A stretch of DNA of 64,000 nucleotides from contig NPFB01000020.1 of assembly GCA_014084085.1 (NCBI GenBank), positions 32,802-96,801 on the forward strand. The letters run 5' to 3'. The stretch is from Hondaea fermentalgiana (lineage: Eukaryota > Sar > Bigyra > Thraustochytrida > Thraustochytriidae). The stretch's first letter is position 1, and every line of letters starts with the position of its first letter. Both the position numbers and the translations under genes were made by a program. Under the pieces are notes generated by a model that did not search any database, had not been told where the DNA came from, and was given only the letters and a program-made list of their open reading frames with translations. Shown piece by piece: positions 10,934-21,455 of the stretch.

Positions 10934-12178
10934 TCATGCCGCAAAACCCTTGGAGTGAATCCAGCGCGAAGGGTCGGCCTGTCTTAATTTGCTGCCAAGT
11001 TCACGCGTTTGGGGAGGTTCGTATGGATCTTCCCGACGATAGAGATGTTCACGGTGCTTTGCAGATTCTTTTTCGTGAACGGCGAGGAGGTGTCGTGCCC
11101 GCTCGCGCGCCTTGATCACCTCCTTTCTGCGCATAACTTCGTAGTACTCGTCTTTGGAGAGTTTAATTGTGAATCGAGCGACGATGCGGTTGCGCGCGAG
11201 ATCAGCCTCGTTGCTGGATGACGTGTCTAATGCCGGGTCTTTTGTTGGGTATACGAGTTTCTCTTTGGCAAAAGGAGATGTGAAGGGAAGCGTACTATCG
11301 CCCTGGTGTGCTGCCGCGTACGAGATGGCTGCAACGAGATCGGCTTCCTGCGAAGGGTCAAGGCGGGTCTTGCAAGAGTCACTTCCCGCAAGGTTTCGGT
11401 CCTGGAGCCTCTGTCGCCGTTCCCATGGATACGCTGCAGTATTCTTGGCGGCTCGCTTTGAGACGACCTCGACGTGGCCCTTTGAGCTTGCTGTAGGCGC
11501 GCGTGTTGCGGCATACTCGTGCGCGAAGGTGCGTTCATCCATTGATCCTGGTGAGAGCTCCGGAGACGAAGCGGAATCGGAATCTTCGGTTGTGGTGGAA
11601 GATGCAGCGGATGCAAACGATGCGGCAGACGTACTTGTTGCTGTGTTTCCTTTTGTGAAAGCCAGATCGACATGCAGATTGTCTTGACTGAGACGCTTAC
11701 GTATAGAATTGAATCCAGGACGACTCTTCTTTTTGTCGCAATCATGGCGGGTACTAGCCACCTCGTCTTCCTCTTTGCCTTCTTCTTCTTCTTTTGCTTC
11801 TTCTTGTTCATCGTAGATTTGTTGATCGTTTGAGGCCTCCAAAGCATTGCGCTGTAGTGCTTGAAGCAAGCGAGTTCGCATGCCTAGGATAAGAACGCTT
11901 CGCATGTCATGTTCATGCTCAAGGAAAAAGGTATGGAGCTCGTCGGCTCGGAAACTAATTTGGCGGTACAAGGCCTCGCTGGGCGACTTTTTGTAGACGC
12001 TGCAGATGATGTCAACCTCATCCTGCAATAAAGGAATCGTCTTGAGAGAGAGCGGAGACCACACGAGTTCCATGGCAGGCTGGGCGTGAGGTGTCTTGGC
12101 GTGGGGAGTCTTGCGCTCGACTCTTTTGGCAAGGTTTTTTGCACACCCAGGTCGTCGGCGAGCAACATCGACGCCCAT
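10934..12178 (-). CDS. Unknown charged protein
   Basis: 414 residues from the first in-frame ATG at 12178; the open frame extends about 40 codons further upstream without an ATG. The N-terminus is basic. A folded-looking block follows (LLQDEVDIICSVYKK through about residue 125), then Glu-rich and Ser/Ala-rich disordered segments. The most conserved-looking part is a basic helical C-terminus with FTIKLSKDEYYEVMRRK followed by a long Arg/Lys/Glu helix. I do not recognise the family. It resembles neither an enzyme nor a transporter; a scaffold or cytoskeletal role is only a guess. It is convergent with CEP164 with a 55-base gap, so the two 3' UTRs must be short or overlap. Confidence 0.7.
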   Translation of the reverse strand: MGVDVARRRPGCAKNLAKRVERKTPHAKTPHAQPAMELVWSPLSLKTIPLLQDEVDIICSVYKKSPSEALYRQISFRADELHTFFLEHEHDMRSVLILGMRTRLLQALQRNALEASNDQQIYDEQEEAKEEEEGKEEDEVASTRHDCDKKKSRPGFNSIRKRLSQDNLHVDLAFTKGNTATSTSAASFASAASSTTTEDSDSASSPELSPGSMDERTFAHEYAATRAPTASSKGHVEVVSKRAAKNTAAYPWERRQRLQDRNLAGSDSCKTRLDPSQEADLVAAISYAAAHQGDSTLPFTSPFAKEKLVYPTKDPALDTSSSNEADLARNRIVARFTIKLSKDEYYEVMRRKEVIKARERARHLLAVHEKESAKHREHLYRREDPYEPPQTRELGSKLRQADPSRWIHSKGFAA

Positions 12179-12821
12179 CCTTTTCTGCTCCTCCAATTTC
12201 GGACGACGAGGCTGCTTCGAAGCCCCTTTGGTCCGTGCTTTTAGACGCACTCGAACGAGGCGGTCTGCTCGCGACAGCGTACGCGCAATCGCGCTGACTC
12301 ACCACTGCACGCGCACGCACGCGCACGCACGCGCGTACATACAGTCAGTCGGTGGCGAAAATGCTTGGTCGATCGACTAGCAAAGAGCAGGAAACACTTT
12401 ACCCGAGAAGAGGGAGGAAAGCGGGGAACGCTGCATAGCCGTTGAGTGATTTCGTGCACGAAACCTTAGTTCTCTTTCTGTGTGGACGGATGGGCGCAAG
12501 AGCGCGGGGCGACCACTTTTTTCTTTGGTATAGTATAACTTCAAACAGAGGCCGCTTACATACAAGCAGCCAGCCATGGCAGGCAATTCCGAAGCATGAG
12601 AATGAAGAAACAAGTCGAGAAAAAGTTATGACATGTATAAATACAAGGAGAAAATCGTTCTTTTCTTTTCCTCTGTAGCAATCTCCCCCCAAAAGTATGG
12701 AAAAGAGGGTAAATAGGGGTTCAGTCAAGGTCAAAATCGAGGAGGACGAGGAGGACAATGAGGACGAATCGATCGCTCCAATCAATCACTCCGGGGTATA
12801 CATGTATGGCGTAGCTTCAGG
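12179..12821. other. Spacer with GCAC repeat
   Basis: Contains a CGCACGCA-type repeat at 12308-12337 and presumably the promoter of the minus-strand gene ending at 10934, plus the 3' UTR of the next gene. No supported gene. Confidence 0.5.
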
Positions 12822-14408
12822 TCACAAGAAAGGGTTGCTCGATCCGCTAAAGACGGCCTCAATGTCAGAAAGAACGGGCGTCATGCCATCGTCGTCCGCG
12901 CCAATAATATTGAAGACGTCGCCGGACATGTTGAGCGAGTGGGATCTGGGGAGCGAGAGGGGCCTCGACAGCGAGACCAAAGGCGCGGTCGTCTGCTTGC
13001 TACGTTTGTACATGCGTTCTTCGTCGGCATCCATGGCGCCAGCGGCAATATCGGAGAGCTGGCGCTTCAAAGAGCGGTTTTCAGTCTCGAGCACATCGAT
13101 CCTGCGCGTCGTCTCGACGACAGTCTCGTTGTAACGCTTGATTTCTCCTTGCAAGACCTGAAGTTGGTCCAGCACCTTGCGCAAGATGGCAGTGGTCTGC
13201 GGGTCGAGTGCCGCAGCGGTTGCCGCAGCGCCAACACTTCCCGAGACGATGGCGCCCGAGGCAAGCGAGGCGGCGGCTGCATGCGCGAGCTCTACTGCGG
13301 GCGGCCCCTGGTCCACAGTTGCTCCAGGGAGCATCGATTGGGTGGCAATGGGCTCGGTCGAGGCGAGGCTTGCCTGGCGGCCACGATGGCTGGAAATGAC
13401 GCGACGCCCACTCGAGGTCATGGCGCGTGGCACGTATTCGGGGTCTTCATCCTCTGAGTCGAACACGCTCGAGTGCCGGGATAACGATGCGCTCGCGCTT
13501 TCCCCACGTACGGCATATGATGACGACGAGGATGGCATGGATGTGCTGCCGCGCCGGGAGCGGCGCTCGTTGCCTGCGTGAGAGTGGGCTCCGTCTTTTG
13601 CGGAGACGTACATGTGAATGTTGACGGGCTGCGGGTATCCTGCCTCGAGTGCCGAAAGCCCAGCGAGCTCGCGCACGGGCACGTGGAGCTGAGCGCCAGT
13701 GGCGCGCGGCGAGGCCGCCTCCTGTGCAAGCTGCACATTTTGCTTGGCGGCCAGCTCTTCGAGGCGCTTGCGCTTGCTGCCCTCGGGGGCGCGCTCGTTC
13801 GCGCGCAGCCACTTGCGCTTCGAAAGCACGCTGGTCGGCCGCGTAATGGCGGGGGCGACAACGTCCTCATCGACGCCGTCGAGGCTGATTTTCAGCCGAA
13901 ATTGCTTGCCATCATGGTTGCGCGAGAGCTTGAGGATGCGATACCGCACGGAGCCAAGACGGTCGCGGCAGTTGCAGACCGCGCCGCCTTCCTCGGGTTT
14001 TTGCGTCCCGGCGCTGCCAAAGATTTGCAGCGCGGGCTTGCCCTGACGGACGGGCACGAGGCTTCCGTCTTCGTAGAGCAGCTCAAGCTTGAGCGGCACA
14101 CTCCCGTCTTCTGCCATGACGGCCTCCAGTGCGCCGGGAAGCCCTTCTGCGCCGCTGCGCAGCACGAAGAATGCGCACAAGTAGTTGAACTTGCCGCCCT
14201 CGTCGCGGAAGATGGACGTCGCCGGTTCCAGCGTCACCTCCAGCCGCGGGCTCGCATCTCGCTGCAGCTCTCCTTCATCTTCTGCTCTCTCTCGCCCCTC
14301 CTCCTCCCCCTCGCCCTCGCCCTGCCGCTCGCTGCCGTCCTCGCGCGGGTCTCTGCGCATGCTTTCAAGGCTCTGCTCTTCGCTGCTGCTGTCACTGCTC
14401 TGGTTCAT
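12822..14408 (-). CDS. Putative nuclear regulator with coiled coil and Rel/CudA-like block
   Basis: 528 residues from ATG 14408; the frame is open 200 codons further up but that part is low-complexity and crosses a T-tract, so I exclude it. After an acidic Ser/Glu N-terminus, a beta-rich block spans about residues 45-190. It contains LKLELLYEDGSLVPV and ends in RYRILKLSRNHDGKQFRLKI, followed by basic VLSKRKWL and KRKRLEEL stretches that look like nuclear signals. The C-terminal half has Ala-rich and Ser-rich linkers and a predicted coiled coil with LQGEIKRYNETVVETTRRID. The RILKLSRNH..FRLKI pattern recalls DNA-binding beta domains of the CudA/Rel type, but only by eye. A transcription-factor role is inferred with low certainty; the gene itself is well supported. 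Confidence 0.7.
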   Translation of the reverse strand: MNQSSDSSSEEQSLESMRRDPREDGSERQGEGEGEEEGRERAEDEGELQRDASPRLEVTLEPATSIFRDEGGKFNYLCAFFVLRSGAEGLPGALEAVMAEDGSVPLKLELLYEDGSLVPVRQGKPALQIFGSAGTQKPEEGGAVCNCRDRLGSVRYRILKLSRNHDGKQFRLKISLDGVDEDVVAPAITRPTSVLSKRKWLRANERAPEGSKRKRLEELAAKQNVQLAQEAASPRATGAQLHVPVRELAGLSALEAGYPQPVNIHMYVSAKDGAHSHAGNERRSRRGSTSMPSSSSSYAVRGESASASLSRHSSVFDSEDEDPEYVPRAMTSSGRRVISSHRGRQASLASTEPIATQSMLPGATVDQGPPAVELAHAAAASLASGAIVSGSVGAAATAAALDPQTTAILRKVLDQLQVLQGEIKRYNETVVETTRRIDVLETENRSLKRQLSDIAAGAMDADEERMYKRSKQTTAPLVSLSRPLSLPRSHSLNMSGDVFNIIGADDDGMTPVLSDIEAVFSGSSNPFL

Positions 14409-14490
14409 CCAGCTGTTCGGGTTCTGCTGCCCCGCGCGCGCTCTCGTGTCATTTTCTTTTCCTCTTTTATTTTTTTTATTTTTATTTTTT

Positions 14491-14496
14491 TTTATA
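14491..14496 (-). promoter_or_regulatory. TATA-like box
   Basis: Minus-strand TATAAA followed by an A-rich run, about 83 bases upstream of the ATG at 14408. Position suits a core promoter with a short 5' UTR, but A/T tracts make chance occurrence plausible. Confidence 0.35.
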
Positions 14497-16184
14497 GGCC
14501 TGGTCGGGCCTGGGCCTAGTTCTTTTCTCTGTAAATCTCTCAAGGCCTGAAACCCGAAGACGCAGACGCAGGCAGGCAGGCAGCCGGCGCGGGCGACAAA
14601 TGCAGCTGCGGCGCGATGCACGCAAGGACGCGTACGCGATTCGACGGCCCGCCGAAGATCGCTTGCGCTGCCAACGGAGCGAGCTCTCAATCGATGGATC
14701 GATCGATGGATCGAGGCCGCGCAAGCGCCGCCGCCCCGATTTCGACGTCCCCGCAGTCCACCCCGCCAGCTTCCACTGTGGTTGTGCGGGCCTCCGCACC
14801 GCTGCGGGGGAGAGTTGGAGAGAAAGGCGGAGAAGGAGAGAGGCGCGCACCACGTGGTCGCGGAACCGAGGAACTCCCGGTTCTTGGCGCCGGGAAAACA
14901 CGGCCGCGCGAGCAGAGCAGGCGCGAGCGGGAAGCCTCTTCGCAACCAACAGCAGCTGCAGCAGCGCGAGGCGGCCGCGGCCACGGCAGATGCCACTGCT
15001 GGAGGCAAAGAAAAACAAAGAAGAGCAGCCGAGCCTCGAGTTTTCTTGCCGCGATCGATCGATCGCCCCTTATTCTGCGTTTCTTTCTTTTGTATCCTGC
15101 GCAGGCAAGAGCAGCTATAACTGGCACGGCTGGTTCACTAGTGCATTCACTGCAATCAGGCATTCAAAAATCAGCCACCATGGCCAATCATTCAAATCAG
15201 CCAGGCAGACAGAAAGGCCAATTCAAATCGCGAATTTCAAATCGCGGAGGCCGCACTCTCCGCCGCTCCGTTGGCTGCGATTCCGGCGGGCCCGCGTTGT
15301 GGCGCACGGGTCTCGCTCCTACGACTGCGCTGACGAGGGCGGCTGCGCGGCGGCACGCACGAGCCGGCCAGCCAGCTGGGCCGGAGCCGCTACCTCCTCC
15401 TCCTCCCGCGCCTCCTGACCGGCGACACGCTCCTGTTCTCTCTCTCTCTGTATGTCTCTGGCCACGAGGCCATGAGAGGCGCCGGTGACGGCCCGCGGCG
15501 GCCTCGTTCTGCGAACGGCGCTGCGCGACGGCCACACCACCGATGAGACGGACGGACGCGCAATGGCCTGGTGGCAGGCATCAATCAATCAGTCATCACC
15601 ATCGTGGCGTGAGTGTGACGATGGCCTTGGAGAAATTTCAAATCCCAGGCCGCTCGGCCACGTCATTCGCCAGACGCTCAGATATACCCCTGCTTGCAGC
15701 AGCAGCAGGCATGCACTGCACTGTACTGCAGCTGGCTGGCTGTCGCATGCCTGGCTGTTGCGGTGAGCGCGGTCTCGCTCTCGCTCCCGCTCTCGCGGCA
15801 GGGCGCGGATCCCCGTTTCGGCTGGGTGGGGTCTACTAGCTCAGCTGGAGCAGCACGAGCTGCCACTCCGCCTCGAAGCCACTTCTCCACCTCGCTCGCT
15901 CTCGCGCGCTGGCTTACTGCAGTGCAGCTTCCTGCGTGCCTGCAGCCGGCTGAAGCTGCTGGCTGCTGCAACCACCTGCCTGCACGAGCGACAGCGACAG
16001 CGACCGCGACCGCGACGCTGGCGGTGCGGCCTGCAGCTGCCTCTGCCTGCGCAAATGTGCTCTCACGCATTGCGCCGCGCATCGTTCGTTGTTCTCTCCG
16101 GATCCTCCCTCTGCTCCTTCCCTGTTCGCCCCTGCGACCCTTCCTTCGTTCGACTGGGCTGGCCGCAGCTGCCGCTGCAGCACT

Positions 16185-16226
16185 CGCAGACGCAGACGCA
16201 GACGCAAACGCAGACGCAGACGCAGA
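16185..16226. repeat. (CGCAGA)n repeat
   Basis: Seven units of a CGCAGA hexamer with one substitution. It lies in the GC-rich spacer and does not belong to a supported gene. Confidence 0.9.
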
Positions 16227-16922
16227 TGCTGCCGGACGGACGGACGGCCGGCCGGCCAGAGGCAGGCGTGGCGTGGCGTGGCCGCGCTGCGCTGCGCTGT
16301 GCTGCGCAGCACGCGATGCGCTCGCGACTGCGACGACTAGTAGAGGCAGGGGTCGGCTGCGGAGGCCCGGCGAGAAGAGCCAGCGCCGGCGCCGGACCAC
16401 AGCTGCGCTGGCTGCGGGTAGTTTCGTGGAGGATTGAAAGGTCTTGGGACATGCATGCTGGGCCGAGGCGCCGTGGCGTGGCATGGGACTGCGGCTGCAG
16501 CGAGACGTGCTGCGATGGCGGCTCGCCGAGTCTGTGAATTGCGCTTGGCTCGCTGTCTCTGACCTATGCGTGTATGGGTTGCCTATTTGTAGACACATTG
16601 CGCACGGCTGCGGAGCGCGAGTGTGGGCGTGGTAGGAGGGAGGGAGGGAACCAACCGGCCGTGCGACACAGACGTTGAGAAAGCCGGCCAAAACGAGCCA
16701 GGCAGTCTGATATGCACGGGAACCTCGACCAAGACACAAGTTGCCTTGGCTGGCTGACTGGCTGGCTGGCCTGCTGTGGTCACGAGTTTTATATTCATTT
16801 ATTTATGATTATACATGGATGCTCTTGCGCGGTGGTGGCCAGTTCGCCCAGCCAGCTGAAACGCGCACTTTGCGCGAACGTTGTCGATGGCTTCTGCGAC
16901 ACTATACCCTCACTGACAACAG

Positions 16923-18440
16923 TCAGGCAAGGGTAAGAACAAAATCAGACATCACTCCAGGGACGAGCATTCTCCCGAGATAGTCGGGCGTCCAAGAGGC
17001 GAACGATGCATCGAGTGAGGACACCTTTTTGCCACTCTCAAAGATGGCCATGAGGTCTTCGATGGCGAAAAGGACCTCAAGAACCCCCGTCGAGTCCTCG
17101 AAGCGTAGCATCAGGTCGTGCCCTGGCTTGATACGGTCCGCGGCGAGAAGAGCAGATATGAGCGCAAGGGGCGGAAAAATTGCCGTGACGCGCGCCTCGA
17201 GGTGCCAGGATTGCGATTGTTCCATCAAAGTTGAACGCGGAGAAGCACGCAAAGGTCCTACATCTGCGCCAACCTCGCGAATAAGCCCTGCAACGCAAGA
17301 CATGCGTCTGCTGTACTCACTTGGTATTGAAGAAGAAGAAGAAGAAGAAGAAGAAGGACCCGAGCCTGCGTGGACTGGGTCCACGTTGGACGTTTTCAAA
17401 AGTTTCGCGTGCTTTGAGCTTGTGCTCGCGCTTGACGGCAGACGCATAAAGTCAGCTGCGTCTATAATGGCTTCTGCACGAGTCACCTCGCGAAATTCAA
17501 TCTCTTTGCCTTCGCGCGTCCGGCCAAGATGTGACACGCGTAGCCCCATACTTCGATCTTGGATCCACGTCAAGACAAGCTTGTCATCGTCTTCTCTGTA
17601 CTTTTGCACATTGTAAAGCAACATCCAACAACCATTGGGAATCTCTCGCAGCGCAGAGCTATCGACACAACGCTGAGAAACCATTCGCAACAGTGCGCTT
17701 GAAGGCGCAAGACTTGCATCGGTGATTTGAAAAGATGGCGATCCCTCTTGCTCTGGCCCCCTTGCCACTACTCGGACGAGAATATGATCAAAGAAATAAC
17801 CAGCTTTACTGCCAGGACAGACCGCATTGGCAAGCCTCGGCAGGGTCTCCATCGCCATGCCGGTTGCAGACTGGAGGCTTTGATCGGCCAAGAGCGCTTC
17901 GGAGACGATGCGCAGCCTTTCGAGCGTCTCGGCAAAGTTCGAGGGTGGCTGACATTTGGCCTTGCCGGCGACCGAGACCAGCCCACTGGGAACACCACCT
18001 CTTAATCGCATTTTTCGTCGTGCCGCCGCTCTCTCTGTGTCATTTGCCCCGCTCTCGTGCGACGGATCCCGCACCGAACGTGCTATGATGCTTATGAGGT
18101 TGTTCTTGTGGAGCGAAAGAGTTGCTTGGGGCGCGTTTTGGAAAAGAGAAACACGCGCGTTTTGTAAATACACGAGGTCTCCGATATTCTCGGGCTGTGG
18201 AAAGGCCTGGGCCGACGCTGCGAAAATGTTCACGCTGAGCCGTCGTGCGGCCCCGAATGAATTTGGCCTTCCGTCCGTGATGATGAGCGACATGAACATG
18301 TCTTTGCGCGATGGCTTTGGTGCTTTGATCGCCAGCAAGATGCCTGCCACGTCGACCCCAACGAGCGTTCCCCTTGCGCTCGCCTTGACCGCTGCGTGCA
18401 GAGCATCAAAGTCGCTAACCACCTCGCCATCCTTTGGCAT
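16923..18440 (-). CDS. POT1: POT1-like telomere-binding OB-fold protein
   Basis: 505 residues from ATG 18440; the frame above it has no ATG. The N-terminal region (about 10-110) has the order expected for the first Telo_bind OB fold of POT1: GTLVGVDVAGILLAIKAPKP, MFMSLIITD, LSVNIFA, then GDLVYLQNARVS and an S-L-x-K segment. A second OB-like block lies at about 215-310 with FFDHILVRVVA, FQITDA, CWMLLYNVQ and KLVLTWIQD. POT1 binds the single-stranded telomeric G-tail and limits telomerase access and damage signalling. A nine-Ser run is encoded by the AGA/GAA repeat near 17329-17356. The C-terminal third (FPPLALISALLAAD...LMLRFEDSTGVLEVLF) may be the third OB/TPP1-binding part. OB folds are degenerate, so another ssDNA-binding protein is possible. 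Confidence 0.65.
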   Translation of the reverse strand: MPKDGEVVSDFDALHAAVKASARGTLVGVDVAGILLAIKAPKPSRKDMFMSLIITDGRPNSFGAARRLSVNIFAASAQAFPQPENIGDLVYLQNARVSLFQNAPQATLSLHKNNLISIIARSVRDPSHESGANDTERAAARRKMRLRGGVPSGLVSVAGKAKCQPPSNFAETLERLRIVSEALLADQSLQSATGMAMETLPRLANAVCPGSKAGYFFDHILVRVVARGPEQEGSPSFQITDASLAPSSALLRMVSQRCVDSSALREIPNGCWMLLYNVQKYREDDDKLVLTWIQDRSMGLRVSHLGRTREGKEIEFREVTRAEAIIDAADFMRLPSSASTSSKHAKLLKTSNVDPVHAGSGPSSSSSSSSSIPSEYSRRMSCVAGLIREVGADVGPLRASPRSTLMEQSQSWHLEARVTAIFPPLALISALLAADRIKPGHDLMLRFEDSTGVLEVLFAIEDLMAIFESGKKVSSLDASFASWTPDYLGRMLVPGVMSDFVLTLA

Positions 18441-19294
18441 CTTTCCTCTCGCCGTTGCTGCTGTTGCCTCGAGTGCCTCGCCGCGCCTGCGCAAGCCACT
18501 TGCGCCTCAATACCTCTTGTCTATCCCGTCCTTTCTCCTGCTGCGCCACCGCGCCCGCTCGCTTGCGCCCGTTTGCGTCCGCCTGACAGGCAAAAATTGC
18601 TGCACGTTGCGAGATCGCCCGGTAGTACCGCCAAGTGCGGCCACGACTTGCACGACGAGACTCACAATTTACTAACTTCTGAAAGCCAAATCCGATCACC
18701 TTGCCAGCTGACGTCATTACAAAGAGAAAGAGACGACGCCAAATTTTGTCTGGGAGTGCAGCGGAGATGGAGGAAGACAAACAGGAATGCGTCAAAGATG
18801 AAGTTTGAGCGCATCAGGGCCTCAAGTCTTTATTATTTGAGGCTTGGGGCGAAAATCATCTTCGCAGAAACATGATTTTGTTGTTTATTTACGCTTCTCC
18901 AGAATGACCCACAGACACGGGTAGCCTGGTAATCTCGTCGAGTGTGGTCATTCTCTACTTGGTCTACTTGGTAAGCGACAGTTTTCATCTTTTGCTCGCC
19001 CTGAGCGAGATCTCTTTTTGCATGCTGTATGCTACATCTTTTGCAAGTGTATTGTGCTCAAATTTCAAGAGCATCCGATTCCCACCAGGATGATTCTTCG
19101 AACGTCCGTACTTGCAGAGCCAGTGGTGATAATTTGGACAGTATACGACACTTTTGAATTTGTCGCAACGCGTCCCATTCCGAGAACGTGTGGCGAACCC
19201 TCGCCTCGCCTTCACTGATACTTACCGCACAAAGAAAGGCGTAGCTCTGCACGGCAAGCAAATCCTCAAGGGGTGAGCAGCTCGTACCGCCACC
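18441..19294. promoter_or_regulatory. Divergent spacer between POT1-like and WD40 genes
   Basis: 850 bases separating divergent starts. It must hold both promoters. No clear TATA box or conserved open frame is visible. Confidence 0.4.
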
Positions 19295-20293
19295 ATGGAG
19301 GGCATCGTGTTCAGCGTCGCGCAGTCCGTTAGCCTCGTGTTGGCTGTCAGCCGGGACCACTACTTGCGCGCATGGAGCAAGAAAGATGGCGCTCTCGTCT
19401 TCAAAATGAGGACGCCTCTCAATCAAAAGGCCTGCACAGTGGCTGTGCAGGGCCGCCTGGCCGCCTTCGGAACTGGCGGTGGCTACATCTTTCTCGTCGA
19501 CCTGTCGAGCGCCACCGTCCTGCACTCCATTCAAGGCCATAAATACACTGTTAGGAGCGTCATCTTCAACGGGGACGAGATCATATCCGGTGGCGGGATG
19601 CGCGACAGGACCATCTGCGTCTGGAACAAGGTCAGTGGCCGAGAGACCTTGAGGATAGACATGAAGGTTGTAGCTCGGAACAGGAGTGCTACAGTTATGA
19701 GTCTTGCTGCCCACGGAAACCTGCTTGTAGCCGGGTTGGACGACGAGACCATGCGCATCTTCGACCGCGTCAGCGGCGACCCACGCCATACTCTCACGGA
19801 GGCTGCAGGCCCGGTCTGCGGGGTCGCGATCGACGCGCAGCGCTTAGTAAGCGGGTCCTACGACAAGAAGGTGAGGGTCTACGTCGTGCCTTCTTTTGAG
19901 CTCGTCTACACACTCGAAGGACACACCGACGGAGTGCGCTCTGTCGCGCTCGAGGATGACCTCATTGTGAGCGGGTCCACGGATAAGACAGTTAGAGTCT
20001 GGGACGCGCGCAGCGGAGCCATACTGCGCGTCCTGCGAGGACACTCAGAATCGGTGTTCTCGGTCTCTCTTTGCGGGTCGGAGATTGTGAGCGGATGTTT
20101 AGACAGCAAGGTGCACGTTTGGGATGCGGATTCAGGCTCATTGAAGCACGTCCTGAACGGCACAGAGACCGTGCGGCCTATTGCGGATGATCTTGGCCCG
20201 ATGATCGAAATTGGTGGCACCGAAGAAGCGAAGGTAACGAGCAGAGAACAGCTGAACTTGGACCGTTGCGATTTTTCTTGCTTAATCCTGTAG
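19295..20293 (+). CDS. WD40-repeat protein with C-terminal CaaX-type tail
   Basis: 332 residues from ATG 19295 in a near-perfect context (GCCACCATGG). At least six WD-type blades are visible by their ends: LRAWSKKDG, ICVWNKVSG, MRIFDRVSG, VRVYVVPS, VRVWDARSG and VHVWDADSG, each preceded by SG or AG plus a D..K/R turn. This predicts a single beta-propeller serving as a protein-binding platform. The last four residues are CLIL, fitting a CaaX box with terminal Leu, the type recognised by geranylgeranyltransferase I. Membrane tethering through a lipid is therefore predicted. The short linker from the last blade to the Cys is charged. Which complex it serves is not visible. Confidence 0.85.
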   Translation: MEGIVFSVAQSVSLVLAVSRDHYLRAWSKKDGALVFKMRTPLNQKACTVAVQGRLAAFGTGGGYIFLVDLSSATVLHSIQGHKYTVRSVIFNGDEIISGGGMRDRTICVWNKVSGRETLRIDMKVVARNRSATVMSLAAHGNLLVAGLDDETMRIFDRVSGDPRHTLTEAAGPVCGVAIDAQRLVSGSYDKKVRVYVVPSFELVYTLEGHTDGVRSVALEDDLIVSGSTDKTVRVWDARSGAILRVLRGHSESVFSVSLCGSEIVSGCLDSKVHVWDADSGSLKHVLNGTETVRPIADDLGPMIEIGGTEEAKVTSREQLNLDRCDFSCLIL

Positions 20294-20593
20294 AAAGAAA
20301 AGGACGCTCTGGTTAGAGATCATGTCAGCGTACGTACTACGAGCAGACGATGTGTGAAAGAAGTCCACTAATAATCATCCTGTTTCTACAACTGCACAAA
20401 GCCGCCACGATACTTGCAGGATATGATTTTTTTTGTTACATGTGCTTGGCCACAAGTCTTTCGCGAAAAACCACAGCTCCTTTTTTCGAAAGAGTAGGTG
20501 AAACGCTCTTTCCTCGACGCTTGATTGCTGTGTCGCGTTGATTGAAGCCAAATTGACTCGCACAAAACCAACGATTCGAAGAGTCAAGCAAGT

Positions 20594-20594
20594 C

Positions 20595-20626
<32 letters not shown>

Positions 20627-20652
20627 GTATACTAACAACAACAACAAGTATA
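20594..20652. repeat. (CAA)n microsatellite, two blocks
   Basis: Eleven CAA units, then AGTATACTAA, then further CAA units followed by a second AGTATACTA. The block plus its AGTATACT boundary is duplicated. Confidence 0.9.
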
Positions 20653-20966
20653 CTAGTCTCTCTTCTCAGCTTCTGTCACCCCTGCAAGATCTCTGCGCTC
20701 ACGTGGTGAATACTGCGGCGGCACAAATTTGCGAGCGAGTGCGCGCGCGAACCTCTTGCGAGCCAGACGCACGACGAAAAAGCCTTGGCAAGCACGACCT
20801 TGCCAAGGAAGACTTGAACTCTGACTCTCTCCTTCTGGACCAGCAGTTTTTCGCAGGTGAGTCAGCGACGAACGAACGAAGGCTTCCCGCCACGCCACGC
20901 ATGAAAGGCCGGAATCAGCCTTGCTCACCAGAAGGACACTCACCGCCCGCGACAGACGTACTGGCT

Positions 20967-20988
20967 GGCAGGCAGGCAGGCAGGCAGG
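20967..20988. repeat. (GGCA)n microsatellite
   Basis: Five to six tandem GGCA units in non-coding DNA. Confidence 0.9.
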
Positions 20989-21374
20989 CCTCCTCACCCG
21001 CTTCTTTCTCCTCCTCCGCGTCGCTGTCGCCCATCCAAGCTCCCTTTCTTCCCGGCCCTCCAGCTCCCCCTGCTCTGTCTGCGCCTCTCCGGGCCAGGCC
21101 TGCCTGCGTCAGCGCGCACCTTCGTGAATGACGCGCTCAGCGACGCGCATGCAAGCAGCGCAGCCTGTGCCGCAGCGCTGCTCTGCGCTGCGGCGATCGT
21201 GCTCGATGGCATGATAGTCTCCGGGCGGAGGTCCGGCTGGGAGTTGTTATTCGAGCTCTCGAGTTGGGGTCGAGCGCGGCATGCAGTGGCTCTGCAATGG
21301 CGGCCTCTTCTCGAGTCGGTTATCGATGTCTTATCGATGTTATTACGGGACTCGCGTGTCTGAAGAGCTGAGGC

Positions 21375-21455
21375 ACGTCTGTCTGTCTGATTGTGTTTGT
21401 CTGACTGTGCTGTTTGTCTGACTGTCTGCGTCTGTTTGTCTGACTGTCTTGTGGC
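21375..21455. repeat. Degenerate GTCTGACT repeat
   Basis: Recurring GTCTGTCTG, GTCTGACTGT and GTTTGTCTGACT units, imperfect in length, in the presumed 5' region of the phosphoesterase gene. Confidence 0.75.

Larger units (their letters stand above)
14409..16922. other. Long GC-rich, repeat-laden spacer
   Basis: About 2.5 kb with no supportable gene. It contains T-rich tracts (14457-14495), CGATCGAT runs near 14690-14710 and 15053-15065, Ala/Arg-rich spurious frames on both strands, and a CGCAGA hexamer repeat at 16185-16226. It probably holds the promoter of the 14408 gene. Confidence 0.5.

Noticed and set aside
10934..12178. RPEL or kinase motif in the unknown protein
   Set aside because: Residues KLSKDEYY do not satisfy the RPEL consensus and no catalytic motif is present.
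15835..15895. tRNA-like A-box (TAGCTCAGCTGG)
   Set aside because: No matching acceptor stem or T-loop GGTTCRANTCC at the right distance; a chance match.
15678..16739. Long minus-strand frame of 353 codons in the 15-17 kb spacer
   Set aside because: Simple repeats of Ala, Arg, Ser; opposite strand is equally open; no conserved motif.
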